This document shows, in pieces, positions 1-10,601 of a stretch of 64,000 nt of DNA; positions within the stretch are counted from its first letter, which is position 1, and the number at the start of each line of letters is the position of its first letter. Location of the stretch: the NCBI RefSeq assembly GCF_001741865.1, contig NZ_CP017147.1, positions 1,603,001-1,667,000 on the forward strand, in the 5' to 3' direction. The position numbers were made by a program, and so were the translations under genes. Under the pieces are notes generated by a model. The model was not told the DNA's origin. It saw nothing but the letters and a program-made list of their open reading frames with translations, and made no database searches. The DNA is from Bosea vaviloviae (GTDB lineage: Bacteria; Pseudomonadota; Alphaproteobacteria; Rhizobiales; Beijerinckiaceae).

Positions 1-189
1 CTTCACCGCCATGCTGAGGCTGCTCGATTCAGTCAGCGCGGTCTCGGTATAGCCCTCGCCGTCCTGCATCGAGGGCTCCGAGCCCTCCTCGTAATTCATC
101 ACGAAATTGATGGCGATGCGCGCGCCGCCCGGCCATTTCGGGTCGGGAGGGTTGGCACCGTAGCCGATCAGGTCGCGGTCATAGGTCAA
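1..189 (-). CDS. Polysaccharide deacetylase / PuuE-type allantoinase, N-terminal part (runs off left edge)
   Basis: Only the first 63 codons are in the window. They read YDRDLIGYGANPPDPKWPGG and then IAINFVMNYEEGSE, the characteristic opening of the PuuE-type allantoinase / chitin-deacetylase-like family of the polysaccharide deacetylase superfamily. No ATG is available in frame; TTG at 189 is chosen because GGAGA lies about seven bases upstream and the reading frame is closed further up. The gene begins 16 bases after the stop of an ABC permease and probably belongs to the same transcript, so its substrate may be related to what that importer carries. The catalytic metal site lies outside the window, so the exact substrate cannot be judged. 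Confidence 0.75.
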   Translation of the reverse strand, partial: MTYDRDLIGYGANPPDPKWPGGARIAINFVMNYEEGSEPSMQDGEGYTETALTESSSLSMAVK

Positions 190-205
190 GGCCAGTCTCC
201 ACTCG

Positions 206-1024
206 TCATCCGCTGATGCGCTTCGTCAGCCCGGTCAAGCGGTCCATCACGATCATCAGGATCAGCGTCGCCAGGATCAGGACGCCGGCGATCGCGGCGA
301 TGCGCACGTCCAGCGTCGATTCCATCATGCCCCACATCCGGATCGGCAGCATGCCGGTGCGCGCGTTCGACAGGAAGAGCGAGACCGGCACGTTGTCCAT
401 CGAGGAGATGAAGGCGAGGAAGCAGCCGGCCGCTATGCCGGGCGCGATCAGCGGCAAGGTGATGCGACGGAAGCCGAAGAACCGGCTGGCGCCGAGATTG
501 GCTGAGGCTTCCAGCAAGGCGGGGTCAAGCTGCGTCAGGCTCGCCAGCGTGGTCCGGAAGATGAAGGGCGCGATCACCACGAGATGGCCGGCGATCAGGA
601 GGTTGAGCGAGGGCCTGATGCCGATGACCGAGAAGAACATCAAGGCAGCCAGCCCATAGGACAGCGTCGGCAGGATCAATGGCGAGAGGAAGCTCGCCTC
701 CAGGATGCGCGCCGAGGGCCGCGCGACCCGCGTGATCGCCAAGGCCGCCAGCACCGACATCACCGCCCCGATGATGGTCGCTGTTCCCGCCACCCAGACG
801 CTGTTCAGCGCGGCGCTGTGGATCTGCGCCGAGCGCACGGGATCGAACAGATCGCGATACCAGCGCAGCGAGAGCTCGGGCGGCGGGAAGCGCAGCGTCT
901 GCGAGGTGGTGAAGGAGGTCGCGATCACGATCAGCACCGGCCCGATCAGGATCAGGACGCCTAAGCCGGCGAGCAGGCCGATGGCCCATGCATAGGTGAC
1001 GTCGCTGAAGGTCGAGCGCTGCAT
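206..1024 (-). CDS. ABC transporter permease, PotC-like (polyamine/opine-type importer)
   Basis: This is an inner-membrane permease of 272 residues, the usual length for the second permease of spermidine/putrescine-type importers. It has about six hydrophobic segments, the first near residues 12-36. The cytoplasmic EAA loop that contacts the ATPase lies at about residues 172-195 (EASANLGASRFFGFRRITL). It forms an operon with the second permease, the binding protein and the ATPase on the same strand, with gaps of 10-30 bases. Family membership is clear; the transported compound (polyamine, opine or another small cation) is not determined by sequence. Confidence 0.88.
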   Translation of the reverse strand: MQRSTFSDVTYAWAIGLLAGLGVLILIGPVLIVIATSFTTSQTLRFPPPELSLRWYRDLFDPVRSAQIHSAALNSVWVAGTATIIGAVMSVLAALAITRVARPSARILEASFLSPLILPTLSYGLAALMFFSVIGIRPSLNLLIAGHLVVIAPFIFRTTLASLTQLDPALLEASANLGASRFFGFRRITLPLIAPGIAAGCFLAFISSMDNVPVSLFLSNARTGMLPIRMWGMMESTLDVRIAAIAGVLILATLILMIVMDRLTGLTKRISG

Positions 1025-1034
1025 CGCCTTGCCC

Positions 1035-1892
1035 TCAACCCGTCCTGGCGAAGCGGCCGAGCCAGCCCAGCGCCATGATGCCGGCGAGAACCGTGAACAG
1101 CAGCGTCAGCGAGGCGACAGCGGCGAAGGGCCAGTTATAGACCACCATGGATTGCTGCCAGATCAATGCCGGCAGGTAGACGAGCCGCGCTCCGCCGATC
1201 ACCGATTGCGAGATGAAGGCTGTCGTTGCCGAGGCGAAGACCAAAGTCGCGCCGGCGATCCAGCCCGGCAGGGTCAGCGGCAGGATGACGCGAAAGAAGG
1301 TCCGCCATTTCGAGGCGCCGAGCGCGCGCGAGGCGTCGACCAGGTTCTGGTCCATCTGGTTCATCACGGTGAGCAGGGGCAGCAGCATCAAGGGCATCTC
1401 GATCTGCGTCAGAGCGATCACGAGGCCGAGCTCGGTCTGCAGCAGGTTGAGCGGAGCAGCCGTGACGCCCAGAGCCAGCAGGGTCTGGTTGACCACGCCC
1501 TCCCGCGCCAGGATCACGATCCAGGCGAAGGTGCGGATCACGACCGAGGTCAGGAGCGGCATCAGGATGATGAAGATCAGGACGCGCTGCGCGCGCGGCC
1601 CCACAGCCCGGAACAGCAGCGCCAGCGGATAGGCGAGCAAGGTCGTCGCGGTGACCGCGAAGACGCCGAGCTTCAGCGTGTCGACGATCACCTTCAGATA
1701 GAAGGCGTCGCCATAGAACTTGGTCCAGCTGTCGAGGCCCAGCCGCGTCTGCTCGGCATCGGCATAGAAGCTGATGCCGAGCAGGATCGCGAAGGGCGCG
1801 GCGAAGAAGGCGAGATAGGTCAGGCCGAGTGGCGCCGCGAGGCGCCAATCGACCTTGCCTTCTGTGCCGCCTGCCACTGCCGCTCCAGCCAT
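1035..1892 (-). CDS. ABC transporter permease, PotB-like (polyamine/opine-type importer)
   Basis: This 285-residue inner-membrane protein pairs with the PotC-like permease to form the translocation pore. Hydrophobic segments begin near residue 20, and the EAA loop (DASRALGASKWRTFFRVILP) is at about residues 186-205. It lies 10 bases upstream of the next permease and 11 bases after the binding-protein stop, so the genes are almost certainly cotranscribed. The first 15 residues are Ala/Gly rich and hydrophilic, so a slightly later start cannot be excluded. Confidence 0.88.
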   Translation of the reverse strand: MAGAAVAGGTEGKVDWRLAAPLGLTYLAFFAAPFAILLGISFYADAEQTRLGLDSWTKFYGDAFYLKVIVDTLKLGVFAVTATTLLAYPLALLFRAVGPRAQRVLIFIILMPLLTSVVIRTFAWIVILAREGVVNQTLLALGVTAAPLNLLQTELGLVIALTQIEMPLMLLPLLTVMNQMDQNLVDASRALGASKWRTFFRVILPLTLPGWIAGATLVFASATTAFISQSVIGGARLVYLPALIWQQSMVVYNWPFAAVASLTLLFTVLAGIMALGWLGRFARTG

Positions 1893-1903
1893 GGCCGGCG
1901 CCC

Positions 1904-2932
1904 CTACTTGGTGATCTCCTTGTTGAAGCGTTCGATCCAGGCGGCGCGCTGCGGGTTGATCTTGGTCCAGTCATGCGTGACCATCTTGGTCAGCTCATCC
2001 ACCGACTTGATGTCGAGCGTCTCGACCAGCTTCACGTCCTTGTTGATCGGGATCATGTTGTAGGGCTGCTTCTGCAGCGCGCCCTGGACCTCGGCCGAGA
2101 TCGCCATGTCCATGTATTTATAGGCGTTGGCGACGTTGTCGGCGCCCTTCACGATATGCAGCGTGGTCTGGAAGGTGATCGCGCCGGTCTCGGGCTTGAC
2201 GAATTCGATGCTGACGCCGCGCCCCTTGAGGATCGCGACCGTGTTGGTGTTGGTGTACATCACGTCGATCTGGCCCTGCTGGAACAGGCCGGGCATTGCG
2301 GCGGGCGCCGCGACGGCCGCGGCCTTCTCGACCGCCTTCTTCAACTCGGCGAAGACCGGTTCGACATTGGTCTCGGAGCCGCCGAAGACCTTGGCCATCT
2401 CGATGATCGAGACCGTGCCGAATGTGGTCTGGAAGCCGGTCAGGCCGAGGCGCTCGACGTAAGGGCTCTTGAACAGGTCGGCCCAGCTTTTCGGCGGCGT
2501 CGCGAACTTCTTCGGGTTGTAGGCGATGCCGACGACCTGGGCGTTGCAGGTCACCGCATGCGAGGTGATCAGCCCGGCTGGGACCTTGGCGGCATTGGTG
2601 AGCTTGCTGGCGTCGATCGGCTCGAACAACCCGGCCTGCATTGCCGAGGCCGCCGGGCCGGGGTCGAGCACGAAGCAGTCGAAGGGTGGCACGCCGCGCG
2701 CGGCGCGCACCTTGGCGACCTGGTCGACTGCGAAGAGCGAGTCGAAGGCGACGTCGATATCGGCGCTCTTCTTCAAGGCCGGGGCCAGCACGCCGCGATA
2801 GGCCTCCTCCCAGGTGCCGGGATAGATCGCGGCGGTGAGGCTGCCGGCGGCGCTGGCGCGGAAGGGCCAGGCGGAGGCGAAGCCGAGCGCGGCGGCCCCG
2901 GCCAGAAACTCGCGACGTGTGGTGACGGTCAT
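1904..2932 (-). CDS. Extracellular solute-binding protein, PotD/F-like, Tat-exported
   Basis: This is the periplasmic binding protein of the PotABCD-like importer. ATG at 2932 is preferred over a longer frame to 3091, because the longer version would overlap the ATPase gene and bury the export signal. From 2932 the protein opens MTVTTRREFLAGAAALGFAS, a twin-arginine signal followed by an Ala-rich hydrophobic core and an ASA cleavage site. The mature part is about 310 residues, as expected for family 1 binding proteins. The gene order ATPase, binding protein, permease, permease is typical for this importer class in rhizobia. The ligand is not known. Confidence 0.87.
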   Translation of the reverse strand: MTVTTRREFLAGAAALGFASAWPFRASAAGSLTAAIYPGTWEEAYRGVLAPALKKSADIDVAFDSLFAVDQVAKVRAARGVPPFDCFVLDPGPAASAMQAGLFEPIDASKLTNAAKVPAGLITSHAVTCNAQVVGIAYNPKKFATPPKSWADLFKSPYVERLGLTGFQTTFGTVSIIEMAKVFGGSETNVEPVFAELKKAVEKAAAVAAPAAMPGLFQQGQIDVMYTNTNTVAILKGRGVSIEFVKPETGAITFQTTLHIVKGADNVANAYKYMDMAISAEVQGALQKQPYNMIPINKDVKLVETLDIKSVDELTKMVTHDWTKINPQRAAWIERFNKEITK

Positions 2933-2963
2933 GCGCTTGGTCTCCGCGTTCGGGGTTGGCGTT

Positions 2964-4091
<1,128 letters not shown>

Positions 4092-4131
4092 GCGACGCAG
4101 CAGGTCTCCGGAAGGCTAGCAACCGGCATGC

Positions 4132-4161
4132 CAAGTCGATGAGTGGCAAGTCGATGAGCGG
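4132..4161 (+). repeat. Tandem duplication of a 15-bp unit
   Basis: Two adjacent copies of CAAGTCGATGAGYGG (4132-4146 and 4147-4161, one mismatch) lie in the 143-base gap between the PotA-like gene and livF. The gap also has to hold the promoter of the polyamine-type operon. No clear promoter consensus or hairpin is seen. Confidence 0.6.
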
Positions 4162-4234
4162 ATTGCCGATTTCCGCGAACCCGGCGCGGCGCATTGCAGG
4201 CTCGCGGACCCCGCCACCAACCCGTATGCCGCTC

Positions 4235-4957
<723 letters not shown>

Positions 4958-4969
4958 GGTCTCGTCCCC

Positions 4970-6961
4970 TCAATGGGCCGTGGCGGCGCTGCCGCCGAGA
5001 TAGGCCTCGATCACGCGCGGGTCGGCCTGGACCTGGGCGGGCACGCCCTCGGCGATCTTCTGGCCGAAATCGAGCACGGTCACCGTGTCGGAAATGCTCA
5101 TCACCACATCCATGTGATGCTCGATCAGGACGACGGTGATGCCATGCGCCTTGATCTTGCGGATGATCTCGATGAGCTCCTTGATGTCGGGCGCGGTCAG
5201 GCCGGCGGCCGGCTCGTCGAGCAGCAGGAGCTTGGGGTCGAGCGCCAGCGCGCGGCCGATCTCGAGCAGCCGCATCTTGCCATAGGGCAGGTTGCGCGCC
5301 TCCTCATTCGCCAGGGCGTCGAGCCCGACGAATTGCAGGATGCTGGCGGCGCGTTCGCGCGCGGCGCTCTCCTCCTTGCGGGCCTGCGGCAATCCCAGGG
5401 CGACGGCAAAGAGGCCGCTGCGATAGGTGTGGTGCAGGCCGACCATGACATTCTCCAGGCAGGTCAGCTCGCCGAAGAGCTGGACGTTCTGGAAGGTGCG
5501 GGCGATGCCCTGCTTCGCGATCTCGGGCGAGTTCCGGCCGACCAGGCTCTTGCCTTCGAAGAGGATCTCGCCGCCGGTCGGCGTGTAGATGCCGGTGAGC
5601 ACGTTCATCATCGTGCTCTTGCCGGAGCCGTTGGGGCCGATCAGCCCGTGGATGGTGCCAGGCTTCACCGCCATGTCGATGGCGTTCAGCGCCTTCAGGC
5701 CGCCGAACTGCATCAGCACGGCCCGCGCGTCGAGCAGGACGCCTCCAGGCGGCGTGCTGGTCGCGGTGGCGCCCCAGACCCGCGCCTCATTGCCGGTTTC
5801 CCTGGCCACCAGCGCCCTGCCGCCGCGCCGCAATGACAGGCGCGTGAGCAGCTGCCGGACGAAGCCCATGATGCCGTCGGGCAGGTAATACACCACGAAC
5901 AGGATCATCAGCCCGTAGATGGTGAGCTTGTAGTCGACGATGCGCTCGAGGAAGAGCGAGAACACGAAGAACAGGATGCAGAGCACAACTGCGATACCGA
6001 TGCTGCGCGCCTGGCTCGGATCGTTGCGCCAGGCCGAGAAGCCGCCCACGATGGCGCCGAGCGCGATCAGCCCGGCGGTGATCCGGAACAATTCGAGATC
6101 GGCCAGGATATTGGGCAGGAAGACGACGATGGCCGAGCCGATGATCGGCCCCATCCTGGATTTGCGCCCGCCCATGGCGACGGCGAGCAGGAACTCGATC
6201 GAGGTGGCGAAGTTGAAGGCTTCCGGCGCGATATATTGCCGGAAATAGGCATAGAGCGCGCCAGCCAGCCCGGCGAAGCCGGCGCTGATGACGAAGGCCA
6301 GGACCTTGTGCTTGTAGACGCTGACACCCATGCAGTCCGAGGCGATGGGTGAATCGCGCAGCGCCTCGAAAGCCCGACCATAGCGGGAGGCGATGATGCG
6401 GTTGATCACCACCACCGTCAGCACCAGCGCGATGGCCGAGATGTAGTAGTACTCGACCTCCCTCAAGCGCTTCAGCGAGAGGTCGATATAGTCGCGCAGA
6501 TCGATGAAGAGCGGCGTGCGCAATTCGATGCCGAGCGGGCCATTGGTCAGGTTGAGATGATTGAACCAGGGGCCGAGATCGGTCATTTCGTTGATCAGGG
6601 TGACGACGATCGTTCCGAAGGCGAGCGTCACCATGGCGAGATAGGGCCCGGTCACCTTCAGCGCCGGCAAAGCGAGCAGCGCTCCGAACAGGGCCGTGAT
6701 GACGATGCCGGCCGGCAGCGCCCACCAGAAGCCCAGGCCGAAATGCATGGACAAAAGGCCCGCCGTATAGGCCCCGACGCCGAAGAGCGCGGCATGGCCG
6801 ATCGAGACCTCGCCGGTGTAGCCGAAGACGATGTCGAGCCCGAGCACCAGGATCGAATAGATCACGATCGTGGTGATCAAGGGCAGGTAGTAGGACGAGG
6901 TGACGACGAAGGGCAGCGCGAACAGCGCGACGACGCCGGCGATGAAGAGAAGCGTCTTCAT
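4970..6961 (-). CDS. Fused LivM permease - LivG ATPase of a branched-chain amino acid-type ABC importer
   Basis: One uninterrupted frame of 663 residues joins two subunits that are usually separate. Residues 1 to about 370 are a LivM permease with many hydrophobic helices and the conserved GYTGEVSIGHAALFGVGAY near 47-65. After a linker of about 35 residues, residues 405-660 are a LivG-type ATPase: Walker A GPNGSGKST at 442-450, a signature region LPYGKMRLLEIGRAL at 558-572, Walker B LLLLDEP at 578-584, and EHH near 614. The permease part keeps an extra pair of helices after residue 320. It follows livH by 7 bases and precedes livF by 12. Such fusions occur in some Hyphomicrobiales. Confidence 0.92.
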   Translation of the reverse strand: MKTLLFIAGVVALFALPFVVTSSYYLPLITTIVIYSILVLGLDIVFGYTGEVSIGHAALFGVGAYTAGLLSMHFGLGFWWALPAGIVITALFGALLALPALKVTGPYLAMVTLAFGTIVVTLINEMTDLGPWFNHLNLTNGPLGIELRTPLFIDLRDYIDLSLKRLREVEYYYISAIALVLTVVVINRIIASRYGRAFEALRDSPIASDCMGVSVYKHKVLAFVISAGFAGLAGALYAYFRQYIAPEAFNFATSIEFLLAVAMGGRKSRMGPIIGSAIVVFLPNILADLELFRITAGLIALGAIVGGFSAWRNDPSQARSIGIAVVLCILFFVFSLFLERIVDYKLTIYGLMILFVVYYLPDGIMGFVRQLLTRLSLRRGGRALVARETGNEARVWGATATSTPPGGVLLDARAVLMQFGGLKALNAIDMAVKPGTIHGLIGPNGSGKSTMMNVLTGIYTPTGGEILFEGKSLVGRNSPEIAKQGIARTFQNVQLFGELTCLENVMVGLHHTYRSGLFAVALGLPQARKEESAARERAASILQFVGLDALANEEARNLPYGKMRLLEIGRALALDPKLLLLDEPAAGLTAPDIKELIEIIRKIKAHGITVVLIEHHMDVVMSISDTVTVLDFGQKIAEGVPAQVQADPRVIEAYLGGSAATAH

Positions 6962-6968
6962 GGCGGGC

Positions 6969-7868
6969 TCAGACCTTCTTGATCGCGGTCTTGCCGAAAA
7001 GCCCGGCGGGCTTCAGCGACAGGACGAGCAGCAGCAGGATCAGCCCGGGAACATCCTTGTAGCCGGTGTCGAAATAGAAGCCGGTCATGCTTTCCGTGAT
7101 GCCGAGGATCAGGCCGCCGACGACGACGCCGAGCCCGCTCGACAACCCGCCGATGATCGCGACCGCGAAGGCCTTCAGGCCCAGCGCCGCGCCCATATTG
7201 GCGCCGGTCAATGTGATCGGCGCGATCAGCACGCCGGCCAGCGCCGCCGCGAGCGAGGACAGCGCATAGGAGAAGGTGATGACGAGCGGCGTATTGATGC
7301 CCATCAAGCCGGCTGCATCGCGGTCGTTGGAGGTCGCCACCACCGCCTTGCCGTAGATCGAGCGGCGGTTGAAGGCCTCGACGGCGAGCATCATCGCGAG
7401 CGCGCCGAGCACGATCGCGATCTCCATCGGGCGGATATTGACGCCCGCGATCGTCAGCGGATCCTCGCTCAAGGGCGAGGGGAATTTCAGCGGGTCCTTG
7501 CCCCAGATGTTCTCGGCCATGTTCTTGAAGATGATGCCGAGCGCGATCGTTGCCATGATCCAGCCGGCCTCGGATTTGGTCTTCATGGCTTGCCTGACGC
7601 CGAGCCGCTCGACGACCGCGCCCTGGGCGAGGCCGAAGGCGAAGACGAAGGGCAGGGCGATGAGATAGGCCGCGAGCGTGCCCAGATGCAGTCCGATCAG
7701 GACATTCACGCAGGTCAGGCCGACGAGCGCGCCCAATGTCAGCGCCTCGCCCTGGCCGAAATTCAGCGTCTTGGAGGTGGCGAAGGTGAGCTGGTAGCCG
7801 AAGGCGATGACGCCGTAGATCATGCCGACGGAAATGCCGGAGACGAGGATCTGGAAGAAGTTCTGCAT
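6969..7868 (-). CDS. livH: Branched-chain amino acid ABC transporter permease LivH
   Basis: This 299-residue inner-membrane permease has the family's typical opening (FQILVSGISVGMIYGVIAFG) and the TLNFGQGEALTLGA segment near residue 35. It would pair with the LivM half of the following fused protein. It lies 7 bases upstream of the fusion gene and 80 bases after the binding-protein gene. That 80-base gap holds a strong hairpin, which may set a lower level of permease than of binding protein. Confidence 0.92.
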   Translation of the reverse strand: MQNFFQILVSGISVGMIYGVIAFGYQLTFATSKTLNFGQGEALTLGALVGLTCVNVLIGLHLGTLAAYLIALPFVFAFGLAQGAVVERLGVRQAMKTKSEAGWIMATIALGIIFKNMAENIWGKDPLKFPSPLSEDPLTIAGVNIRPMEIAIVLGALAMMLAVEAFNRRSIYGKAVVATSNDRDAAGLMGINTPLVITFSYALSSLAAALAGVLIAPITLTGANMGAALGLKAFAVAIIGGLSSGLGVVVGGLILGITESMTGFYFDTGYKDVPGLILLLLVLSLKPAGLFGKTAIKKV

Positions 7869-7899
7869 GGAGGGACCGACACTCCGACCGATAATGAAG

Positions 7900-7926
7900 A
7901 ACCCTCCCCGCCTGGCGGGGAGGGTT
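7900..7926 (-). terminator. Strong hairpin between livK-like gene and livH (attenuator-like)
   Basis: ACCCTCCCCG at 7901-7910 pairs perfectly with CGGGGAGGGT at 7916-7925 around a five-base loop, and the next pair (7900/7926) extends the stem. Read on the minus strand the hairpin is followed by a pyrimidine-rich TTCTTCATT. It sits after the binding-protein stop and before livH, where partial termination or 3'-end protection of binding-protein mRNA is a known arrangement in binding-protein-dependent operons. Its function here is inferred. Confidence 0.65.
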
Positions 7927-7948
7927 TATTCCTAGCTAAGACCGTCGC

Positions 7949-9160
7949 TCAGGACTTCGGCTTGACCCGCAGCGCGCCCGCGCCTTCGAGATCGGCCGGG
8001 TTGGCCGGCACGACGCGGCCGCCCTTGACGATACCGAGCACGGGGATGTTGGCCGTGATCGCCTCATGGTCGGTGGCGCTGAAGGGCTTGTCATAGGTGG
8101 TGACGACGCCTTCGACCTTGGTGGTCAGGTTCTCCAGCGCTTCGCGGACCTTGCGGCCGTCGGTCGACTTGGCCTGGTTGATCGCGGCGGCCAGCAGGTA
8201 CATCGAGTCGTAGCCCTGCGCGGCCGAGACCGGGGAGGGGATGCGGTCGACCTTGTAGGCGGCCTGATAGGCCTCGATGAAGCTCTTGCGCTTGGGCGTC
8301 GAGGGCAGCTGGATGAAGGTCTGCGGCATCATCACGCCCTCGCCATTGGCGCCGGCGGCATCGATGAAGCTCGCCATCGACAGCGTCCAGGAGCCCAGGA
8401 CCGGCACCTTCCAGCCGAGCTTGACGACGGCGTTGACCGTCTGCGCCAGCTCGGGGCCGATCGCATAGGTCAGCACCACATCGGCGCCGGCATCCTTGGC
8501 GCGCAGCGCCTGCGCCGTCATGTCGGTGTCGCCGATATTGAACTTCTCGACGGCGACTGGCTTCAGGCCGCGTTCGGCGAGCGCCTTTTCGAGGTCGGCG
8601 CGGCCGAGTTGGCCGTAATTGGTCGAGTCCGCGATGATCGCGACCTTGGTGTAACCGTTCTTCTTGACGGCTTCCGCGATCATCGAGCTCTGGATGGTGT
8701 CGTTGGCGGCGTTGCGGAAGACGTAGTTCGCCTTGTGCTCGGGCGCCTTGAACTGCTGTGTGACCAGCGTGCCGGTCGACACGTTGTTCATCACGGGAAT
8801 CTCGGCTTCCTGGTAGAAGCGCTGCGAGGCGAGCGAGACGCCGGTGTTGATGAAGCCGACGGTCGCGACCACCTGCTCCTTGTTGATCAATTCCTGCGCG
8901 ATCTGGACGCCGAGCTCGTTCTTGGCCTCGTCGTCGCGTTCGATCAGTTGGATCGGTTTGCCGAGCACGCCGCCGGCCTTGTTGATCTCCTGCGCGGCGA
9001 GTTTCACGCCATCGCGCATGCTGACGCCCATGGCGGCCGAGCCGCCAGTATAGGGGCCGCTGATGCCGATCTTGACGGTCTGCTGGGCATAGGCCGCCCC
9101 AGTCATGGCAGCGCTGAAAGCTGCGGCGGCGAGCCATTTCTTCATCGTCATGGTTTCCAT
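7949..9160 (-). CDS. Periplasmic amino acid-binding protein, LivK-like
   Basis: This protein of about 403 residues begins METMTMKKWLAAAAFSAAMT and carries a Sec signal ending AYAQQ. The mature protein reads TVKIGISGPYTGGSAAMG, the typical first strand of type I periplasmic binding proteins of the LivK/Leu-Ile-Val family. Three nearby ATGs (9160, 9151, 9145) and one at 9178 compete; 9145-9160 give a compact signal peptide. It is the first gene of the liv operon. The ligand pocket residues cannot be assigned from sequence alone. Confidence 0.88.
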   Translation of the reverse strand: METMTMKKWLAAAAFSAAMTGAAYAQQTVKIGISGPYTGGSAAMGVSMRDGVKLAAQEINKAGGVLGKPIQLIERDDEAKNELGVQIAQELINKEQVVATVGFINTGVSLASQRFYQEAEIPVMNNVSTGTLVTQQFKAPEHKANYVFRNAANDTIQSSMIAEAVKKNGYTKVAIIADSTNYGQLGRADLEKALAERGLKPVAVEKFNIGDTDMTAQALRAKDAGADVVLTYAIGPELAQTVNAVVKLGWKVPVLGSWTLSMASFIDAAGANGEGVMMPQTFIQLPSTPKRKSFIEAYQAAYKVDRIPSPVSAAQGYDSMYLLAAAINQAKSTDGRKVREALENLTTKVEGVVTTYDKPFSATDHEAITANIPVLGIVKGGRVVPANPADLEGAGALRVKPKS

Positions 9161-9463
9161 CCCTATTGCATGGTTCATTCTTCCGATTTGCTCGGAATTG
9201 ATGCTTTTTATTGTTATTCTAAACGGTCTGTCGGTGGCCTGCGCTGCGCAGCGTACCCTCGACGACAGTCAAGGGCGCGTTCCCGCAGCTGGCAGGACAT
9301 GCCAAGTCTTCAAAGAGTTAGGGCGGACTGGTTGCGTGGGCAACCGAGAATATGGGGCGCGCCGCTCCGGAGTATCAACCTTTAGTCTTATCGGGGTGGC
9401 GGCGCTTTCCCTGATGGACGGAGGTTGCCCGCGAATGAGGCAATTCTCCCCCTCACTTGACGA
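9161..9463. promoter_or_regulatory. Gene-free stretch upstream of the liv operon
   Basis: About 300 bases with no convincing gene. It must contain the liv promoter reading leftward; a TAGAAT box on the minus strand at about 9218-9223 is a possible -10 element, but no good -35 is visible. A small inverted repeat (GGTTGC/GCAACC) is seen near 9330. The part next to 9463 is downstream of an antiporter remnant. Confidence 0.3.
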
Positions 9464-9734
9464 TCAGGTGCGAAGCCTCGCGATGCGTCTTGCAGGCGGT
9501 TGACGCTCAAGCCGGGAGAAACGCGCTTCCAGCAGGTCGATTTCCCTGACCAGCTTCCTGGCGATCTCGTCCGAGGTGCCGCGCGCCCGGGCGACGCGGT
9601 AGATTTCGTCGCGCTCGGCCCGCAGGCCGGCGAGGCGCAGTTCGCGCTCGATCGCATCGGCCTTGCGGGCGAGATCGGTTTCCGCGCCGGTCTTGGAGCG
9701 TCCGTCGATGCGCTCGCGGTAGAGGCGCTCAAGC
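9464..9734 (-). pseudogene. C-terminal remnant of a CPA1-type Na+/H+ antiporter
   Basis: On the minus strand, a frame ending at TGA 9464-9466 encodes about 90 residues starting LERLYRERIDGR and containing AERDEIYRVARARGTSDEIA and REIDLLEARF. This pattern is typical of the cytoplasmic C-terminal tail of bacterial CPA1 Na+/H+ antiporters. No membrane domain is present. The frame runs into the 3' end of the neighbouring metallo-hydrolase gene, has no in-frame ATG or GTG, and is closed by a stop near 9785. The rest of the antiporter was apparently deleted and the junction placed against the hydrolase. A short translated protein from a rare start is less likely. Confidence 0.6.
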
Positions 9735-10553
9735 CTCCGGGGTAGCCCACAAATCTCCTTTGTCCTCGACGCGTCTTTCGGATTTCAGCTTGAGGAGATG
9801 GGCCACGACATTGCGCTCGGCCGCGAGCCGCAGCCAGGGGTCGGTCTTGGAATAGAGCCGGTCGACCAGATCCAGGGTGCCCAGCGGGCCGGCGGCGAGA
9901 GCCGCCGCGATCTCATTCTCGCGCTTGAGCCGGCGGTCGAGCAATTCCTGCACATAGGGCCTGGGATCGGGCAAAGGCGGCCCATGTCCCGGCAGATAGA
10001 GCCGGTCGTCGCGGGCCATCATCAGGCGCAGGCTCCTGACATAGTCGGCCATGTCGCCGCCGGGCGGGGAGACGATGCTGCTCGACCAGGACATCACATG
10101 GTCGGCGCTGAACAGGATTCCGTCTCGATAGGCGAAGCAGAGATGGTCGCTGGCATGCCCCGGGGTGTGGATGGCGAGCATGCCCGCCGCGCTGTCGCCG
10201 TCCCGCAGGAGAATGTCGGGTATGAAGGCGTCGTCGGCGCTGAGATGAAACGCATAGGTCTTGGCGCCGGTGCGGGCCTTCAGCGCCGCCGTCGCGCCGA
10301 GATGGTCGGAATGGGTGTGGCTGAGCAGGATCGCGGAGACGGCGCCGCCCGTCGCCTTCAGGATGTCGTCGAGATGGCCGACATCATCGGGGCCGGGATC
10401 GAGAACCATGAAGCCGTCGCCGGTCTCGATCAGATAGGTGTTCGTGCCGTGATAGGTCATCAGGCTCGGATTCCTGGCGACGATGCGGGAAATGCCGGGA
10501 ACGACGGCCAGGGGAACGCCGCGCGCGGGCTCGCTCTCGCTCAGGAATGCCAA
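9729..10553 (-). CDS. MBL-fold metallo-hydrolase (LACTB2/glyoxalase II-like)
   Basis: This 274-residue protein of the metallo-beta-lactamase superfamily has the metal-binding motif HTHSDH at residues 79-84. A downstream HTPGHASDH supplies another ligand, and LPGHGPPL marks the late histidine. The C-terminal 60 residues resemble the winged-helix tail of LACTB2-like hydrolases. It probably hydrolyses a thioester or phosphoester; the substrate is unknown. Its last codons overlap an antiporter remnant in another frame. It lies 48 bases downstream of the PLP-enzyme gene on the same strand and may be cotranscribed with it. Confidence 0.85.
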   Translation of the reverse strand: MAFLSESEPARGVPLAVVPGISRIVARNPSLMTYHGTNTYLIETGDGFMVLDPGPDDVGHLDDILKATGGAVSAILLSHTHSDHLGATAALKARTGAKTYAFHLSADDAFIPDILLRDGDSAAGMLAIHTPGHASDHLCFAYRDGILFSADHVMSWSSSIVSPPGGDMADYVRSLRLMMARDDRLYLPGHGPPLPDPRPYVQELLDRRLKRENEIAAALAAGPLGTLDLVDRLYSKTDPWLRLAAERNVVAHLLKLKSERRVEDKGDLWATPEA

Positions 10554-10601
10554 TGCCGGTCCCTTTCAGACAATCGCCTGCGGGCGGCGACGATCGTTCT
10601 T

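Noticed and set aside
9218..9223. TAGAAT as the liv operon promoter -10
   Set aside because: No matching -35 at the right distance; kept only as a possibility in the intergenic entry.
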